Below, piece by piece: positions 18,059 to 26,530 of a DNA stretch of 44,222 nt (its first letter is position 1; every line of letters begins with the position of its first letter). The stretch spans positions 1-44,222 of the forward strand of contig CAMCFO010000023.1 of the NCBI GenBank assembly GCA_945874155.1. The letters are read 5' to 3'. The DNA comes from an uncultured Bacteroidales bacterium (GTDB taxonomy: Bacteria; Bacteroidota; Bacteroidia; Bacteroidales; UBA932). A model generated the notes under the pieces. The model did no database searches. It was not told the DNA's origin and was given only the letters and a program-made list of their open reading frames with translations. The translations under genes were made by a program, and so were the position numbers.

Positions 18059-19561
18059 TCAATTCATTTGTGAAAAGATCTCCGTCACGATTTCCCTTTC
18101 GTCGAAGTGTTCCTTTCCGTTTGCATTAATCTGATATGTCTCGTGACCCTTGCCTGCGAGCAGCACCACGTCCGAGTCTCCTGCAGTGAGGATTGCGGTC
18201 CTTATGGCCTGGGCCCTGTCGGCTATGAAAAGGGCCTTGCGCAGTCCCGAGGCATCGAATCCTGACTTTATTTCATCCATAATGTCCTCGGTTCTCTCGC
18301 TGCGGCTATTGTCCGAAGTCACAATTATCCTGTCTGCATATTTCTGGGCCACAGCAGCCATTTCCGGTCTCTTGGTCCTGTCCCTGTCGCCTCCGCAACC
18401 GAAGAGGCAGATGATTTTGCCTCCATTGCAGTTCACATCCCTCAGGGTGGTGAGCACATTCTCAAGAGCATCCGGAGTGTGGGCGTAATCTATCATCACG
18501 GTGAGTCCGGAGCCGGCCCTGAGCGTTTCCAGCCTTCCGGGGGCTGCCTTCAGGGAACTCAAGGCTACGAGTGCCTCCTCCCTGTCCGCACCCAGCGCGA
18601 GGGCAGTGCAATAGGCCGCCAGAAGATTGTAGGCATTGTGCCTTCCCACAAGCGGGGTCCAGCATTCGGTGCCGTCGATTCTGAGCATCATACCCGCAAA
18701 GGACTCCTCCAGTATGCGGCAGTTGTGGTCCGCAGCCCCCCTGAGCGAATAGCTCATCTTCTTTGCCCTGCAGTTCTGGAGCATCACAGGCCCGTTCTTG
18801 TCGTCCACATTCACTATTGCCGTAGCCTGTGCAGGAAGATTGTCGAAGAGCAGTTTCTTGCAGCGAAGGTACTCGGCGAAGGTCTTGTGGTAGTCCAGAT
18901 GGTCGTGGGTGAGGTTGGAGAAAATCGCAACCTGAAATTCCAGTCCCGCAATCCTGTCCTGCTCGATGCCTATGGAACTGGCCTCCATAAAGCAGTACTC
19001 GCAACCGCATTCCACCATTTCTGCAAGCAGGCTGTTGACAGTCAGCGGGTCAGAGGTGGTGTTGGCGGTTTCGCTGCGGCGGCTGCCCACATAGTTCGCT
19101 ATGGTGGAAAGCATACCGCAATTGTAGCCTAAGGCGGTGAAAAGTCTGTAGAGCAGAGTGACAGTGGTGGTCTTCCCGTTGGTGCCTGTGATTGCCACGA
19201 GCTTGAGTTTGCGGGAAGGGTTGTCATAGAAATTTGCACTCAGGTATGCCAGAGCCTTTCTCGTGGACTGGACCTTCACCATTGCAGCAGGCACATCTTC
19301 CGGATTGTAGCCTTCTGCCCTCAGGGATGCCAGGGCCGCTTCCTCATTTTCATAGACCACTGCCACAGCTCCCTGTCTTACAGCCTTGCCGATGAATGTG
19401 TGACCGTCGAAGGATGCGCCCGCTATGGCCACGAAAAGGCTACCGGCAGTAATCTTGCGCGAATCGAAGCACAGACTGTCCACGCAGACATCCTCCTGTG
19501 CAAAGCTGATGTTCTGCACTTGGCACTCGCCGCTCAATATTTCATTCAACTTCTTCATCAT
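18059..19561 (-). CDS. murE: UDP-MurNAc-tripeptide synthetase MurE
   Basis: MurE adds the third residue, usually meso-diaminopimelate in Bacteroidetes, to UDP-MurNAc-Ala-Glu. The ATP loop is AITGTNGKTTTVTLLYRLF, followed by TSDPLTVNSLL and the C-terminal FGCGGDRDRTKRP. The amino-acid selectivity motif, DNPR in classical meso-DAP enzymes, reads DNSR here; the arginine is kept. At 500 residues it has normal size. It overlaps ftsI by four bases (19558-19561). Confidence 0.96.
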   Translation of the reverse strand: MMKKLNEILSGECQVQNISFAQEDVCVDSLCFDSRKITAGSLFVAIAGASFDGHTFIGKAVRQGAVAVVYENEEAALASLRAEGYNPEDVPAAMVKVQSTRKALAYLSANFYDNPSRKLKLVAITGTNGKTTTVTLLYRLFTALGYNCGMLSTIANYVGSRRSETANTTSDPLTVNSLLAEMVECGCEYCFMEASSIGIEQDRIAGLEFQVAIFSNLTHDHLDYHKTFAEYLRCKKLLFDNLPAQATAIVNVDDKNGPVMLQNCRAKKMSYSLRGAADHNCRILEESFAGMMLRIDGTECWTPLVGRHNAYNLLAAYCTALALGADREEALVALSSLKAAPGRLETLRAGSGLTVMIDYAHTPDALENVLTTLRDVNCNGGKIICLFGCGGDRDRTKRPEMAAVAQKYADRIIVTSDNSRSERTEDIMDEIKSGFDASGLRKALFIADRAQAIRTAILTAGDSDVVLLAGKGHETYQINANGKEHFDEREIVTEIFSQMN

Positions 19562-21693
19562 TCAAGTCTTATGCTTATGGTGCCACCTTTTTTCAAATCC
19601 TTTCCAGAGGCAGGGGACTGTTCCTTGACGTGTCCCACACCGCTGAATCGGCATTGGTAGCCGCTGTTTTCAATCTTGTATATGGCCTCGTTCAGTCCCA
19701 GTCCCATCACGTCCGGAACTATCTCCGGGTCGCTCTTGTCCACTGCGCTCAGACTGGCCCTGAACTGTGGCATACTTTCTTGTCTGTCAATCGTTTCCCT
19801 CCATTGCGGATTCATAGCGTAGAGCTCGTTCACCACTTCCTTGAAGGCTTCCGCAGGTCTGGTTCCGCCATAGTAGGACTGTTTTGAAAGCCCTGAATAT
19901 AGCACCACAATCGCTGAATACACAGGGTCTTCGGCCGGGAAAAAGCCCACGAACGACCCCTGGTTCTTCCTTCTGCCATCCTTGCTCAGATAAGGGTCGC
20001 CGGGAACACTGATTTCCTTCGGAAGACTTGAACGGGCGGTGCCGGTCTTACCTGCCACCTCGCACCTTGCCGACTTGAGCCTGTAGCCCGTTCCGTTTGT
20101 CACGACGGCCCTCAGGGCTCTCACCAGACTGTCCCTGGTCGCATTGCTGCAGATGGACCTGTTCAGATATTCGGTCTGGAAAGTCTTCACGGGTTCTCCT
20201 AATTCAAGCACCTGATCCACGATTCTCGGCTTCACCAATGCCCCGTTGTTGGCAATGGCATTATAGAACGCGAGGGTATGAAGCGGTGTCACTTCTCCGG
20301 CATAACCGTAGGCCAGAGAGCCCAGGTCGGTGAGTGTGAAGTGCTGCTTGTCGTCCGGATTAGGGATGCGGCAGCCTGCAAGTCCCTTTATGTCGAATTC
20401 CCAGTTGGAACCGAAGCCGTAATCGTAGTATCGGCCGGTGAATTCCTTCGGGCAGTTCGAGTAGTGTTCCAGAGCCAGATAAGAGAACACATAGTTGGAC
20501 GACATTTCCAGACCCTCAAGCACCGAAATCGTGCTTCTCTTCTTCGCCCTCTCGTAGTCCAGTATGTGCTGGTCTCTCCGGAAATTCTTGAGTTCTCCGT
20601 GATTGGTCGGGATTCGGGTGCTGAGTTTCACTTTTCTGTCTTCCAGCAGTGTCATCAGTCCAACTGTCTTGAACACAGATCCCGGCTCTGTGGAACGGGT
20701 GAGGACCAGGTTGAGGCTTTCCTCCACCTCGCCTCTGCTGTTCCTGTGCAGATTAACCATAGCCTTCACGGCTCCCGTCTTCACGTCCATCACCACCATA
20801 CAGGCGTCCTCAATATTATCGTCAGGGAGGACCTGTCTTCTCAGTGCCCTGTCCGCAATATCCTGAATGTCAATGTCCAAGGTCAATTTTATATCTCTTC
20901 CGTTCACTGGCTCCACGGAAGTGCTGTCGGTGTCCTTCACCCATTTGTTGTCGTCCACCAGCTTCTTCCACTCTATGCCCTCGGTGCCGTGCAGTTCGTA
21001 ATTGAAGCTTCCCTCGATGCCCCTGGCCTTGTTGCCGTCGTCGTTGGTCTTCACATAGCCCAGGACCCTTCTGGCGAGTTCACCATAGGGGTACTGCCTT
21101 TCATATCTGACGAGGAACTTCACGCCGCCCTTGGACTGAGGCCTGTTGGCAAGAGGCAACTCCTTGATTTTGAGCATCTTCTTGTAGTCCACCCCGGAAG
21201 CCACTTTGATGGTCTTGGCTTCCTTTGGATTGGTGCTCGCCCTCCTGCGCAGAATGTCCTTTTCCAGAGCTTCTGCAGACCTGCCGTCGTTGAGTATTTT
21301 CACCAGGCCCCTTGTGAAACCCTTGAGGTCCTTCTTCCAGTTCTCCTCGTTCACCACCCCGACAGGCTTCCCGGTCTTCTTGTCCGGAGTGGTCTGGCCC
21401 TGGAAGGTCTTCCACTGCACCTTGCAGTCGATTTCAATGTCATATTTCGGGATGCTGGTAGCCAGCACCTTGCCGTTGCAGTCGAGAATGTCCCCTCTTT
21501 GAGGAGCAAGCTTTGCAGAAACGGTCTGCACCTTGAAATCCTTCATCTTGAGGGCTCTCGGATTGGGCTCCCAGAAATACTGTATATATATGATGCGCCC
21601 TATGAGCACAATTCCGGCAAGGGTAAAGGCTATGGTCAGCATCAGCAGTGTCCTGGATGCCGTATTGTATTTGTATTCCCTATCCTTTGCCAT
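19558..21693 (-). CDS. ftsI: Septal transpeptidase FtsI/PBP3 (class B PBP with PASTA domain)
   Basis: This 711-residue class B penicillin-binding protein crosslinks septal peptidoglycan. One N-terminal membrane span is followed by the dimerisation domain and the transpeptidase domain. The catalytic SVFK has S339 as nucleophile, SSN is in the loop MSSNYVF, and KTG is at about residue 549 (AGKTGTAR). A single PASTA domain closes the protein (PEIVPDVMGLGLNEAIYKI). It sits directly downstream of ftsL, 2 bases apart, and upstream of murE. Confidence 0.97.
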   Translation of the reverse strand: MAKDREYKYNTASRTLLMLTIAFTLAGIVLIGRIIYIQYFWEPNPRALKMKDFKVQTVSAKLAPQRGDILDCNGKVLATSIPKYDIEIDCKVQWKTFQGQTTPDKKTGKPVGVVNEENWKKDLKGFTRGLVKILNDGRSAEALEKDILRRRASTNPKEAKTIKVASGVDYKKMLKIKELPLANRPQSKGGVKFLVRYERQYPYGELARRVLGYVKTNDDGNKARGIEGSFNYELHGTEGIEWKKLVDDNKWVKDTDSTSVEPVNGRDIKLTLDIDIQDIADRALRRQVLPDDNIEDACMVVMDVKTGAVKAMVNLHRNSRGEVEESLNLVLTRSTEPGSVFKTVGLMTLLEDRKVKLSTRIPTNHGELKNFRRDQHILDYERAKKRSTISVLEGLEMSSNYVFSYLALEHYSNCPKEFTGRYYDYGFGSNWEFDIKGLAGCRIPNPDDKQHFTLTDLGSLAYGYAGEVTPLHTLAFYNAIANNGALVKPRIVDQVLELGEPVKTFQTEYLNRSICSNATRDSLVRALRAVVTNGTGYRLKSARCEVAGKTGTARSSLPKEISVPGDPYLSKDGRRKNQGSFVGFFPAEDPVYSAIVVLYSGLSKQSYYGGTRPAEAFKEVVNELYAMNPQWRETIDRQESMPQFRASLSAVDKSDPEIVPDVMGLGLNEAIYKIENSGYQCRFSGVGHVKEQSPASGKDLKKGGTISIRLE

Positions 21694-21695
21694 TT

Positions 21696-22028
21696 CTACT
21701 TCTTCAAAACTTTTGCAGGCTCCTCGGGGGCAGTCACCTTGGAGTCCATCTTTTTCAATGTTTCCTCAACCGAGGTCATTCTCCACAGCGAAATCATCTC
21801 CCCGTTCTTGATGTTGTAGATGATTTTTGCATCTTCCAACTCCTTCATCTTGCTGCTCCTCCGGGAAAGAGTATTGTCTGCAAGGTAGCTCAGTATGATG
21901 CTGAGAGTGCAGAACAGAAAGGCCACCACGATATGAGGCAGGTAACGGTGTACGCCCAGCTTAATCAATATGTCGCCCCTTCCTATGGACAGGAACGCAT
22001 CGGCAATCCAACGCAAGACCTTTTTCAT
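21696..22028 (-). CDS. ftsL: FtsL-like small divisome protein
   Basis: This 110-residue bitopic protein has one membrane span (about residues 31-48, HIVVAFLFCTLSIILSYL) and then a short periplasmic helix. Sequence is poorly conserved in this family; the assignment uses size, topology and the position between rsmH and ftsI. The basic, hydrophobic N-terminal segment is longer than in E. coli FtsL. It overlaps rsmH by ATGA (22025-22028). In Bacteroidetes such genes are annotated as FtsL-like. Confidence 0.85.
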   Translation of the reverse strand: MKKVLRWIADAFLSIGRGDILIKLGVHRYLPHIVVAFLFCTLSIILSYLADNTLSRRSSKMKELEDAKIIYNIKNGEMISLWRMTSVEETLKKMDSKVTAPEEPAKVLKK

Positions 22029-22945
22029 CTTTCCTCCCTCCCTGTTTTCTCAGCTATCCTGAGCTTTGCGCTCCTGGCCCTGGTGTTTCCCGAAATTTCC
22101 TCCTCTGTGGGCAGTATCGGTTTACGGTTCACTGCCTTGAGCGGAGTTTCGCACCTGCCGTAGATGTCTTTGCGTATATCTCCTCCGACATTTCCCGACT
22201 TGATGAAATTCTTCACCATACGGTCCTCAAGGGAGTGGTAGGTGATGACCACGAGTCTTCCTCCCGGCTTAAGGGATGCAGCGGCACCTTCCAGAAATTT
22301 CTCAAGAGAGCGCATTTCCTGGTTCACCTCTATCCTCAAAGCCTGATAAACTCGCGCAAGTTCCTTGTGCTCTGCAAATTTCGGCAGGCAGGGGGCTATG
22401 GCTGCGTTGAGCTGAGTTGTGGTGTCAATTCTGGCGTTGTTGCGGGCTTTGCAAATCAGTGATGCCATCTTGCGGCTCTGGGCCACTTCGCCATAGACCC
22501 GGAGCAATTTCTCAATTTCAGCCTCTTCCAGTCCGTTCACAAGGTCGGCAGCGGTCACGGCAGCCCCGGTGTTCATCCTCATATCCAGCGGCGCGTCGTA
22601 GCGGAAAGAAAAACCGCGCTCGGCTGTGTCAAATTGATGTGATGAAACACCCAGGTCTGCCATAATACCGTCAATGCCCTCCCTGTAGCCTTCCAGGAGG
22701 ATAAAATTGTGTATGAATCTGAAATTGTTGCGGATGAGACTGAATCTTTCGTCGTCGATGGCGTTGAACATTGCATCGGCATCCCTGTCGAAGGCTATGA
22801 GCCGCCCTTCAGGTCCGATGGCTTCCATAATGCCGCGCGAGTGGCCTCCGCCTCCGAAGGTCGCATCTGCGTATATACCTGATTTATTGGTGATTAGTGC
22901 TTCAAGGCACTCCCTGAGCATTACAGGGTTGTGATATTCCGACAT
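22025..22945 (-). CDS. rsmH: 16S rRNA (cytosine-1402-N4)-methyltransferase RsmH
   Basis: RsmH (MraW) methylates C1402 of 16S rRNA using S-adenosylmethionine. The SAM motif is YADATFGGGGHSRGIME, with IMADLGVSSHQFDTAERGFSF and LVVITYHSLEDRMVKNF further on. The length of 306 residues is normal. It follows mraZ by 12 bases, the standard first pair of the dcw operon. Confidence 0.98.
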   Translation of the reverse strand: MSEYHNPVMLRECLEALITNKSGIYADATFGGGGHSRGIMEAIGPEGRLIAFDRDADAMFNAIDDERFSLIRNNFRFIHNFILLEGYREGIDGIMADLGVSSHQFDTAERGFSFRYDAPLDMRMNTGAAVTAADLVNGLEEAEIEKLLRVYGEVAQSRKMASLICKARNNARIDTTTQLNAAIAPCLPKFAEHKELARVYQALRIEVNQEMRSLEKFLEGAAASLKPGGRLVVITYHSLEDRMVKNFIKSGNVGGDIRKDIYGRCETPLKAVNRKPILPTEEEISGNTRARSAKLRIAEKTGREER

Positions 22946-22957
22946 CTTCCGGGCCTC

Positions 22958-23410
22958 CTATCCTAAATTGGACAGTGCCCCGGCTATCTTGAGATAAACT
23001 TCATCTGAAATCTCCGAATCGACAAATTTCTCCTTTGCCCAGAGTTCGATTTTGTAGTCATTGCCAGAGAACACCACTTCCTTGGTTACACCGATTTTCT
23101 CAAGAAGATTTCTGGGAACAGCAAAGCGGCCTATGCGGGCATCCAGTATCACTTCCGCACAGTCTCGCATATACTTTCTCCAGAACGCAGCGTGGTCCTT
23201 GTTGAGGAAATTGAGCTTGGATTTCAATTCCTCAGACTGACGCTCCCATTCTTTTCCGGTGTACATCTCAAGACAATCTTCGAAGATGTTCTTTTTGATG
23301 ACCAGTCGCGGCAGTTCACCCTCGGGCAGAAGCGCCTTGAAGGCGGCAGGGAACACCAAGCGCCCCTTGTCGTCAACCTTAGCTTCGTATTGTCCGATGA
23401 ATGATGCCAT
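22958..23410 (-). CDS. mraZ: Transcriptional regulator MraZ
   Basis: MraZ is the AbrB-like double-SpoVT domain regulator of the dcw cluster. The start MASFIGQYEAKVDDKGRL at 23410 gives 150 residues, and a second domain half follows (VILDARIGRFAVPRNLLEKIG). An 11-codon upstream extension is in frame but would start almost on the predicted promoter box, so I rejected it. The gene heads the operon and four evenly spaced TGGAA repeats lie upstream, the likely binding site of its own product. Confidence 0.96.
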   Translation of the reverse strand: MASFIGQYEAKVDDKGRLVFPAAFKALLPEGELPRLVIKKNIFEDCLEMYTGKEWERQSEELKSKLNFLNKDHAAFWRKYMRDCAEVILDARIGRFAVPRNLLEKIGVTKEVVFSGNDYKIELWAKEKFVDSEISDEVYLKIAGALSNLG

Positions 23411-23442
23411 ATAGTTTTCTTTCCTTTTTACGCTACGTGGCA

Positions 23443-23450
23443 CAAAGGTA
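23443..23450 (-). promoter_or_regulatory. Putative -7 box of the dcw operon
   Basis: TACCTTTG on the minus strand matches TAnnTTTG and lies 33 bases before the mraZ ATG. The expected -33 region contains TGGAA repeats instead of TTTG, suggesting regulator-dependent use. Confidence 0.65.
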
Positions 23451-23459
23451 TTAAATCTT

Positions 23460-23494
23460 TTCCATTTTGTTCCATTTTATTCCAAAATTTTCCA
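23460..23494 (-). promoter_or_regulatory. Putative MraZ boxes: four TGGAA repeats with 10-bp period
   Basis: On the minus strand, TGGAA occurs four times; on the plus strand the TTCCA copies start at 23460, 23470, 23480 and 23490, exactly one DNA turn apart. MraZ of E. coli binds TGGGN repeats with the same 10-bp period in front of mraZ. The array covers the -33 zone of the dcw promoter and also lies just upstream of the divergent M23 gene promoter. Role in MraZ binding is inferred. Confidence 0.7.
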
Positions 23495-23515
23495 CAAACT
23501 TTTCAACAATTTTAG

Positions 23516-23523
23516 TAAGTTTG
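23516..23523 (+). promoter_or_regulatory. Putative -7 box for the M23 lipoprotein gene
   Basis: TAAGTTTG matches TAnnTTTG and lies 31 bases before the ATG at 23555. The MraZ-box array begins 22 bases upstream of it. Confidence 0.55.
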
Positions 23524-23554
23524 CCGTTGAAAACAATTATGACTGTCTCGTATT

Positions 23555-24760
23555 ATGAGGAAAAAACGTTTCTGGCTGATGTCTATGGCCGTTTTGTCGG
23601 CTTTCATGACTTTTTCTTGCCGCAATGCTTCCGTTTCTGACACTCCGGTGGAAGACACCCCGGTTTTCCCACTGGGCTTCAATCCCTCCGCTTTTGAGGC
23701 CGACACATTCAGAGTGAAAAGCGGGGAAACACTTTCCCTGCTGTTTGCCAAGCTCGGTCTCAGTCAGAAAGATGCCTACGACCTTGTGCAGGCCGCAGAT
23801 TCGGTTTTCCCGGCCAGAAACCTGCGCAGCGGGAAGACTTGTGTGGCCTTCAGGGACAGTTCTCAACTGCAATATCTTGTGTATGAACAGGATAAGATTA
23901 GCTCAGTGGTCTTCAGATGCACTCCTCCCTTCGAAGCCTGGGCGTGCGAAAAGGAAGTGGTTACCAGCCAGAGGTTTGCGGATGTGACCATCAATACATC
24001 TCTGTGGGTGGATATGCAGAATGCCGGGGTGTCTCCTCTGCTCATCCTCTCGCTTTCGGATGTATATGCCTGGACAGTCGATTTCTTCGGCTTGCAGAAG
24101 GGAGACAGGTTCAGAGTGGTCTATGATGAGAAATCGGTTGAGGATGAAGTAATTGCCGTGGACACAATCCGCACAGCCCAGTTCATACGCGGGGCTGACA
24201 CCTTGTCCTGCTATATGTTCAATCAGGGCGACGGGGGAAATATCTACTGGAACGGCAAGGGCGAGAGTATGCGCAAGGCTTTCCTGAAGGCTCCGCTGCA
24301 TTTCAGCCGCATCAGTTCAGGTTTTTCTTATGCCCGCAAGCATCCGATTACCCGCAAGGTACAGCCTCATACGGGTGTGGATTATGCTGCTCCTGCAGGC
24401 ACTCCGGTGGTGAGCATAGGCGATGGTACTGTGATAGCTGTGGGTTATAAGGGTGCTGGCGGCAACACTGTGAAAATCAGGCACAATAGTGTTTATACGA
24501 CTGCATATATGCACCTTAAGGGCTATGCCAAGGGAGTGAAGACCGGAGCCCGTGTGCGTCAGGGACAGACCATCGGCTATGTCGGGTCCACAGGGCGTTC
24601 CACCGGGCCGCATCTGGATTTCCGTGTGTGGAAGAACGGCAGCCCGATAAATCCGCTGAAAATGCAGTCACCGCCCGCCGAGCCTGTCCGCGCTGGCCTC
24701 CGCCCCCAGTTCGAGGCGCAGAAATCCCATCTCGACAGCCTGATGCTCAGCTACAACTGA
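23555..24760 (+). CDS. M23-family peptidoglycan peptidase, lipoprotein
   Basis: The 401-residue product has a lipoprotein signal (lipobox FMTFSC), a LysM/OapA-like N-terminal part (FRVKSGETLSLLFAKLGLS) and a C-terminal LytM/M23 domain. Metal and catalytic residues seen are H272 and D276 (HTGVD), H320 (AYMHLKG) and H353 (GPHLDF). The second histidine of the usual HxH motif, a zinc ligand, is replaced by D355. Such proteins cut peptide crosslinks or, when degenerate, activate amidases at the septum. It is divergent from mraZ. Whether it is an active endopeptidase is open; Bacteroidetes homologues can vary at this position. Confidence 0.9.
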   Translation: MRKKRFWLMSMAVLSAFMTFSCRNASVSDTPVEDTPVFPLGFNPSAFEADTFRVKSGETLSLLFAKLGLSQKDAYDLVQAADSVFPARNLRSGKTCVAFRDSSQLQYLVYEQDKISSVVFRCTPPFEAWACEKEVVTSQRFADVTINTSLWVDMQNAGVSPLLILSLSDVYAWTVDFFGLQKGDRFRVVYDEKSVEDEVIAVDTIRTAQFIRGADTLSCYMFNQGDGGNIYWNGKGESMRKAFLKAPLHFSRISSGFSYARKHPITRKVQPHTGVDYAAPAGTPVVSIGDGTVIAVGYKGAGGNTVKIRHNSVYTTAYMHLKGYAKGVKTGARVRQGQTIGYVGSTGRSTGPHLDFRVWKNGSPINPLKMQSPPAEPVRAGLRPQFEAQKSHLDSLMLSYN

Positions 24761-25011
24761 CCCGCATCTCATAGGAAGTCGTTAGCTGCCTTTCCCATAG
24801 CCTCGTACTTCAAAATACCTCTTTCCAATCTCCGCAGGGAACCTTTACGGTGCGGAGCTTCTCACCGCGGCCTTCAATTTTTCTCGCGATTTTGGATTTG
24901 GGGCATATCCTCCTTCAGACCTTGAGCACTTGAGAAATGTAAAATATTACAAGAAAAATGTGATTTTTTCCTAACTTAGTTGATTTTTGAATTTTGTGAA
25001 AATATTTTATA

Positions 25012-26007
25012 ATGAAAAAAGAGAATAAACTTATATTGTTCACGGACGATGATGGCAAAGTCTCTATAAATGTGTGCTTTGCCGATGAGGATGTGTGGTT
25101 GACGCAAGAACAGTTGGCGCAAATATATGCAACTACACAACAGAATGTCAGTCAGCATGTTAAGTGCATATATGCGGATGGGGAACTTTCAGATGAAGCA
25201 ACTCACAAGAAATTCTTGTTAGTTCGTCAAGAGGGATCTCGTCAGGTGAAACGTGAGATTGACCATTATAATCTCGACATGATAATCGCTCTGGGCTATA
25301 GAGTACAGTCACCGGTGGCGGTACATTTTCGCAGATGGGCTACGGAGCGGCTGCATGAATATATACAGAAAGGATTCGCATTGGATGATGAGAGATTGAA
25401 ACAGGGAGGTAACCGTTATTTTCGCGAGTTGTTACAGAGAATTCGTGATATTCGTAGCAGTGAACGTAACTTCTACCAACAGGTGACGGATATTTATGCG
25501 ACATCGGTGGATTATGACCCACGTGCGAAGATGACCAAATTATTTTTTGCTACAGTGCAGAACAAGATGCACTATGCTGTACATGAGCATACTGCGGCAG
25601 AATTGATTTATGAGCGGGTGGATAACGAGAAGCCATTTGTAGGCATGACAAATTTCAAGGGCAACTATGTGACTCGTGATGATGTAAAGATTGCCAAAAA
25701 TTATCTGACAGAACAGGAATTGCAACGTTTGAATCTTTTGACTTCACAATTTCTCGACTATGCGGAATTTCAAGCATTGGAACAAAACCCGATGCGGATG
25801 GAGGATTGGATTACAGCACTTGACGAACAAATTCTGCGCCTTCGCAGGAATATCTTGGAAGGTAACGGAGGCATCTCACATAAGGAGGCCATTGAAAAGG
25901 CTGAACATGAGTTTGAGATTTACCGGGAGAGGGAAATGCGTATCTTAGAAAGCGATTTTGACAAGGCAATTAAAGGCTTGATAGATAACAATAGTATGAA
26001 TTTTTAG
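25012..26007 (+). CDS. rhuM: RhuM family protein (virulence-associated, function unknown)
   Basis: The 331-residue protein matches the RhuM family over its full length: an N-terminal part with EDVWLTQEQLAQIYATTQQNVSQH, then HYNLDMIIALGYRVQSPVAVHFRRWAT in two steps, and a C-terminal helical region with MRMEDWITALDEQILR. RhuM was first seen in a Salmonella pathogenicity island; the N-terminal half resembles phage-type DNA-binding or antirepressor segments and is often on mobile DNA. Base composition is visibly more AT-rich than the flanking genes. It is alone, with its own terminator, and no toxin-antitoxin or restriction partner is next to it. Molecular function is not known. Confidence 0.88.
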   Translation: MKKENKLILFTDDDGKVSINVCFADEDVWLTQEQLAQIYATTQQNVSQHVKCIYADGELSDEATHKKFLLVRQEGSRQVKREIDHYNLDMIIALGYRVQSPVAVHFRRWATERLHEYIQKGFALDDERLKQGGNRYFRELLQRIRDIRSSERNFYQQVTDIYATSVDYDPRAKMTKLFFATVQNKMHYAVHEHTAAELIYERVDNEKPFVGMTNFKGNYVTRDDVKIAKNYLTEQELQRLNLLTSQFLDYAEFQALEQNPMRMEDWITALDEQILRLRRNILEGNGGISHKEAIEKAEHEFEIYREREMRILESDFDKAIKGLIDNNSMNF

Positions 26008-26028
26008 TGATGCAATAATCTTGTTCAG

Positions 26029-26069
26029 AAAATCAGGCAGACTCCAATAAACGAAGTCTGCCTGATTTT
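26029..26069 (+). terminator. Rho-independent-type terminator after rhuM
   Basis: Perfect 15-bp arms (AAAATCAGGCAGACT at 26029-26043 and its complement at 26055-26069) enclose an 11-base loop, 22 bases after the rhuM stop. The arm ends in TTTT, so it could work in either direction and may also stop the minus-strand sigma relic. Confidence 0.75.
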
Positions 26070-26113
26070 CCTCCTACCTACCCTATGAAATTCTAAGAAC
26101 TTTTTGAAGGTTT

Positions 26114-26480
26114 CTAACCTACAAGATGATAGAGGTTGAAAAACAACAGCATAGGCAAATAGTCCTCGAGGCTCACGCGGAGTTCCTTCAGGGCTTTGGA
26201 CATATGATATTCGACTGTTTTCTCGGAAATCCCCAGTTCAGCGGCTATTTCCCTGTTGGTTAAGCCTTCGAAGCGGCTGAGGCGAAAGATAGTTTCCGTT
26301 CGTTCTCCAAGATGTTTCAGAGTGTCGTCTATAATTTCCTGTATGTCGGCTTGATAGAGTTTGGAAGGGTTGCATTCGTTCAGTGAACAAAGCCGCAGTT
26401 GAATTTCGCGGTCGCGGTCCGAACCCATCCCTTCCCGAGCATGTATGTCGGCCTGCTTGTGGATTACTAAATCCACAAGC
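26114..26480 (-). pseudogene. Truncated ECF sigma factor (region 4 only)
   Basis: The frame encodes a sigma-70 region 4 with a clear helix-turn-helix (GLTNREIAAELGISEKTVEYH) and a hydrophobic Bacteroidetes-type tail (LPMLLFFNLYHLVG). Region 2, which binds core polymerase and the -10 element, is missing: upstream the frame runs through an 11-bp inverted repeat and into the infB terminator. The first ATG inside the homologous part is at 26428, giving about 104 residues. Its FecI-like family usually works with a FecR anti-sigma and a TonB receptor, and none is nearby. I read it as a relic; a small DNA-binding protein from 26428 is possible but less likely. Confidence 0.75.
26455..26480. repeat. 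Perfect 11-bp inverted repeat at the edge of the sigma relic
   Basis: GCTTGTGGATT (26455-26465) and its exact complement (26470-26480) are separated by ACTA. It marks the point where similarity to a sigma factor stops. No U-tract follows on either strand. Confidence 0.6.
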
Positions 26481-26501
26481 AGAGCCCCTAGGCATATAAA
26501 A

Positions 26502-26529
26502 AAATATCGGCGGAGACCCGCCGATATTT
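26502..26529 (-). terminator. Terminator of the rimP-nusA-infB operon
   Basis: Perfect 12-bp GC-rich arms (26502-26513 and 26518-26529) with a 4-base loop are followed, in the minus direction, by a run of T. It lies 27 bases beyond the infB stop codon. Confidence 0.85.
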
Positions 26530-26530
26530 C

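Noticed and set aside
7542..23410. Missing murF as a sign of cluster damage
   Set aside because: To my knowledge murF is usually outside the dcw cluster in Bacteroidetes, and there is no gap or remnant between murE and mraY (4 bases).
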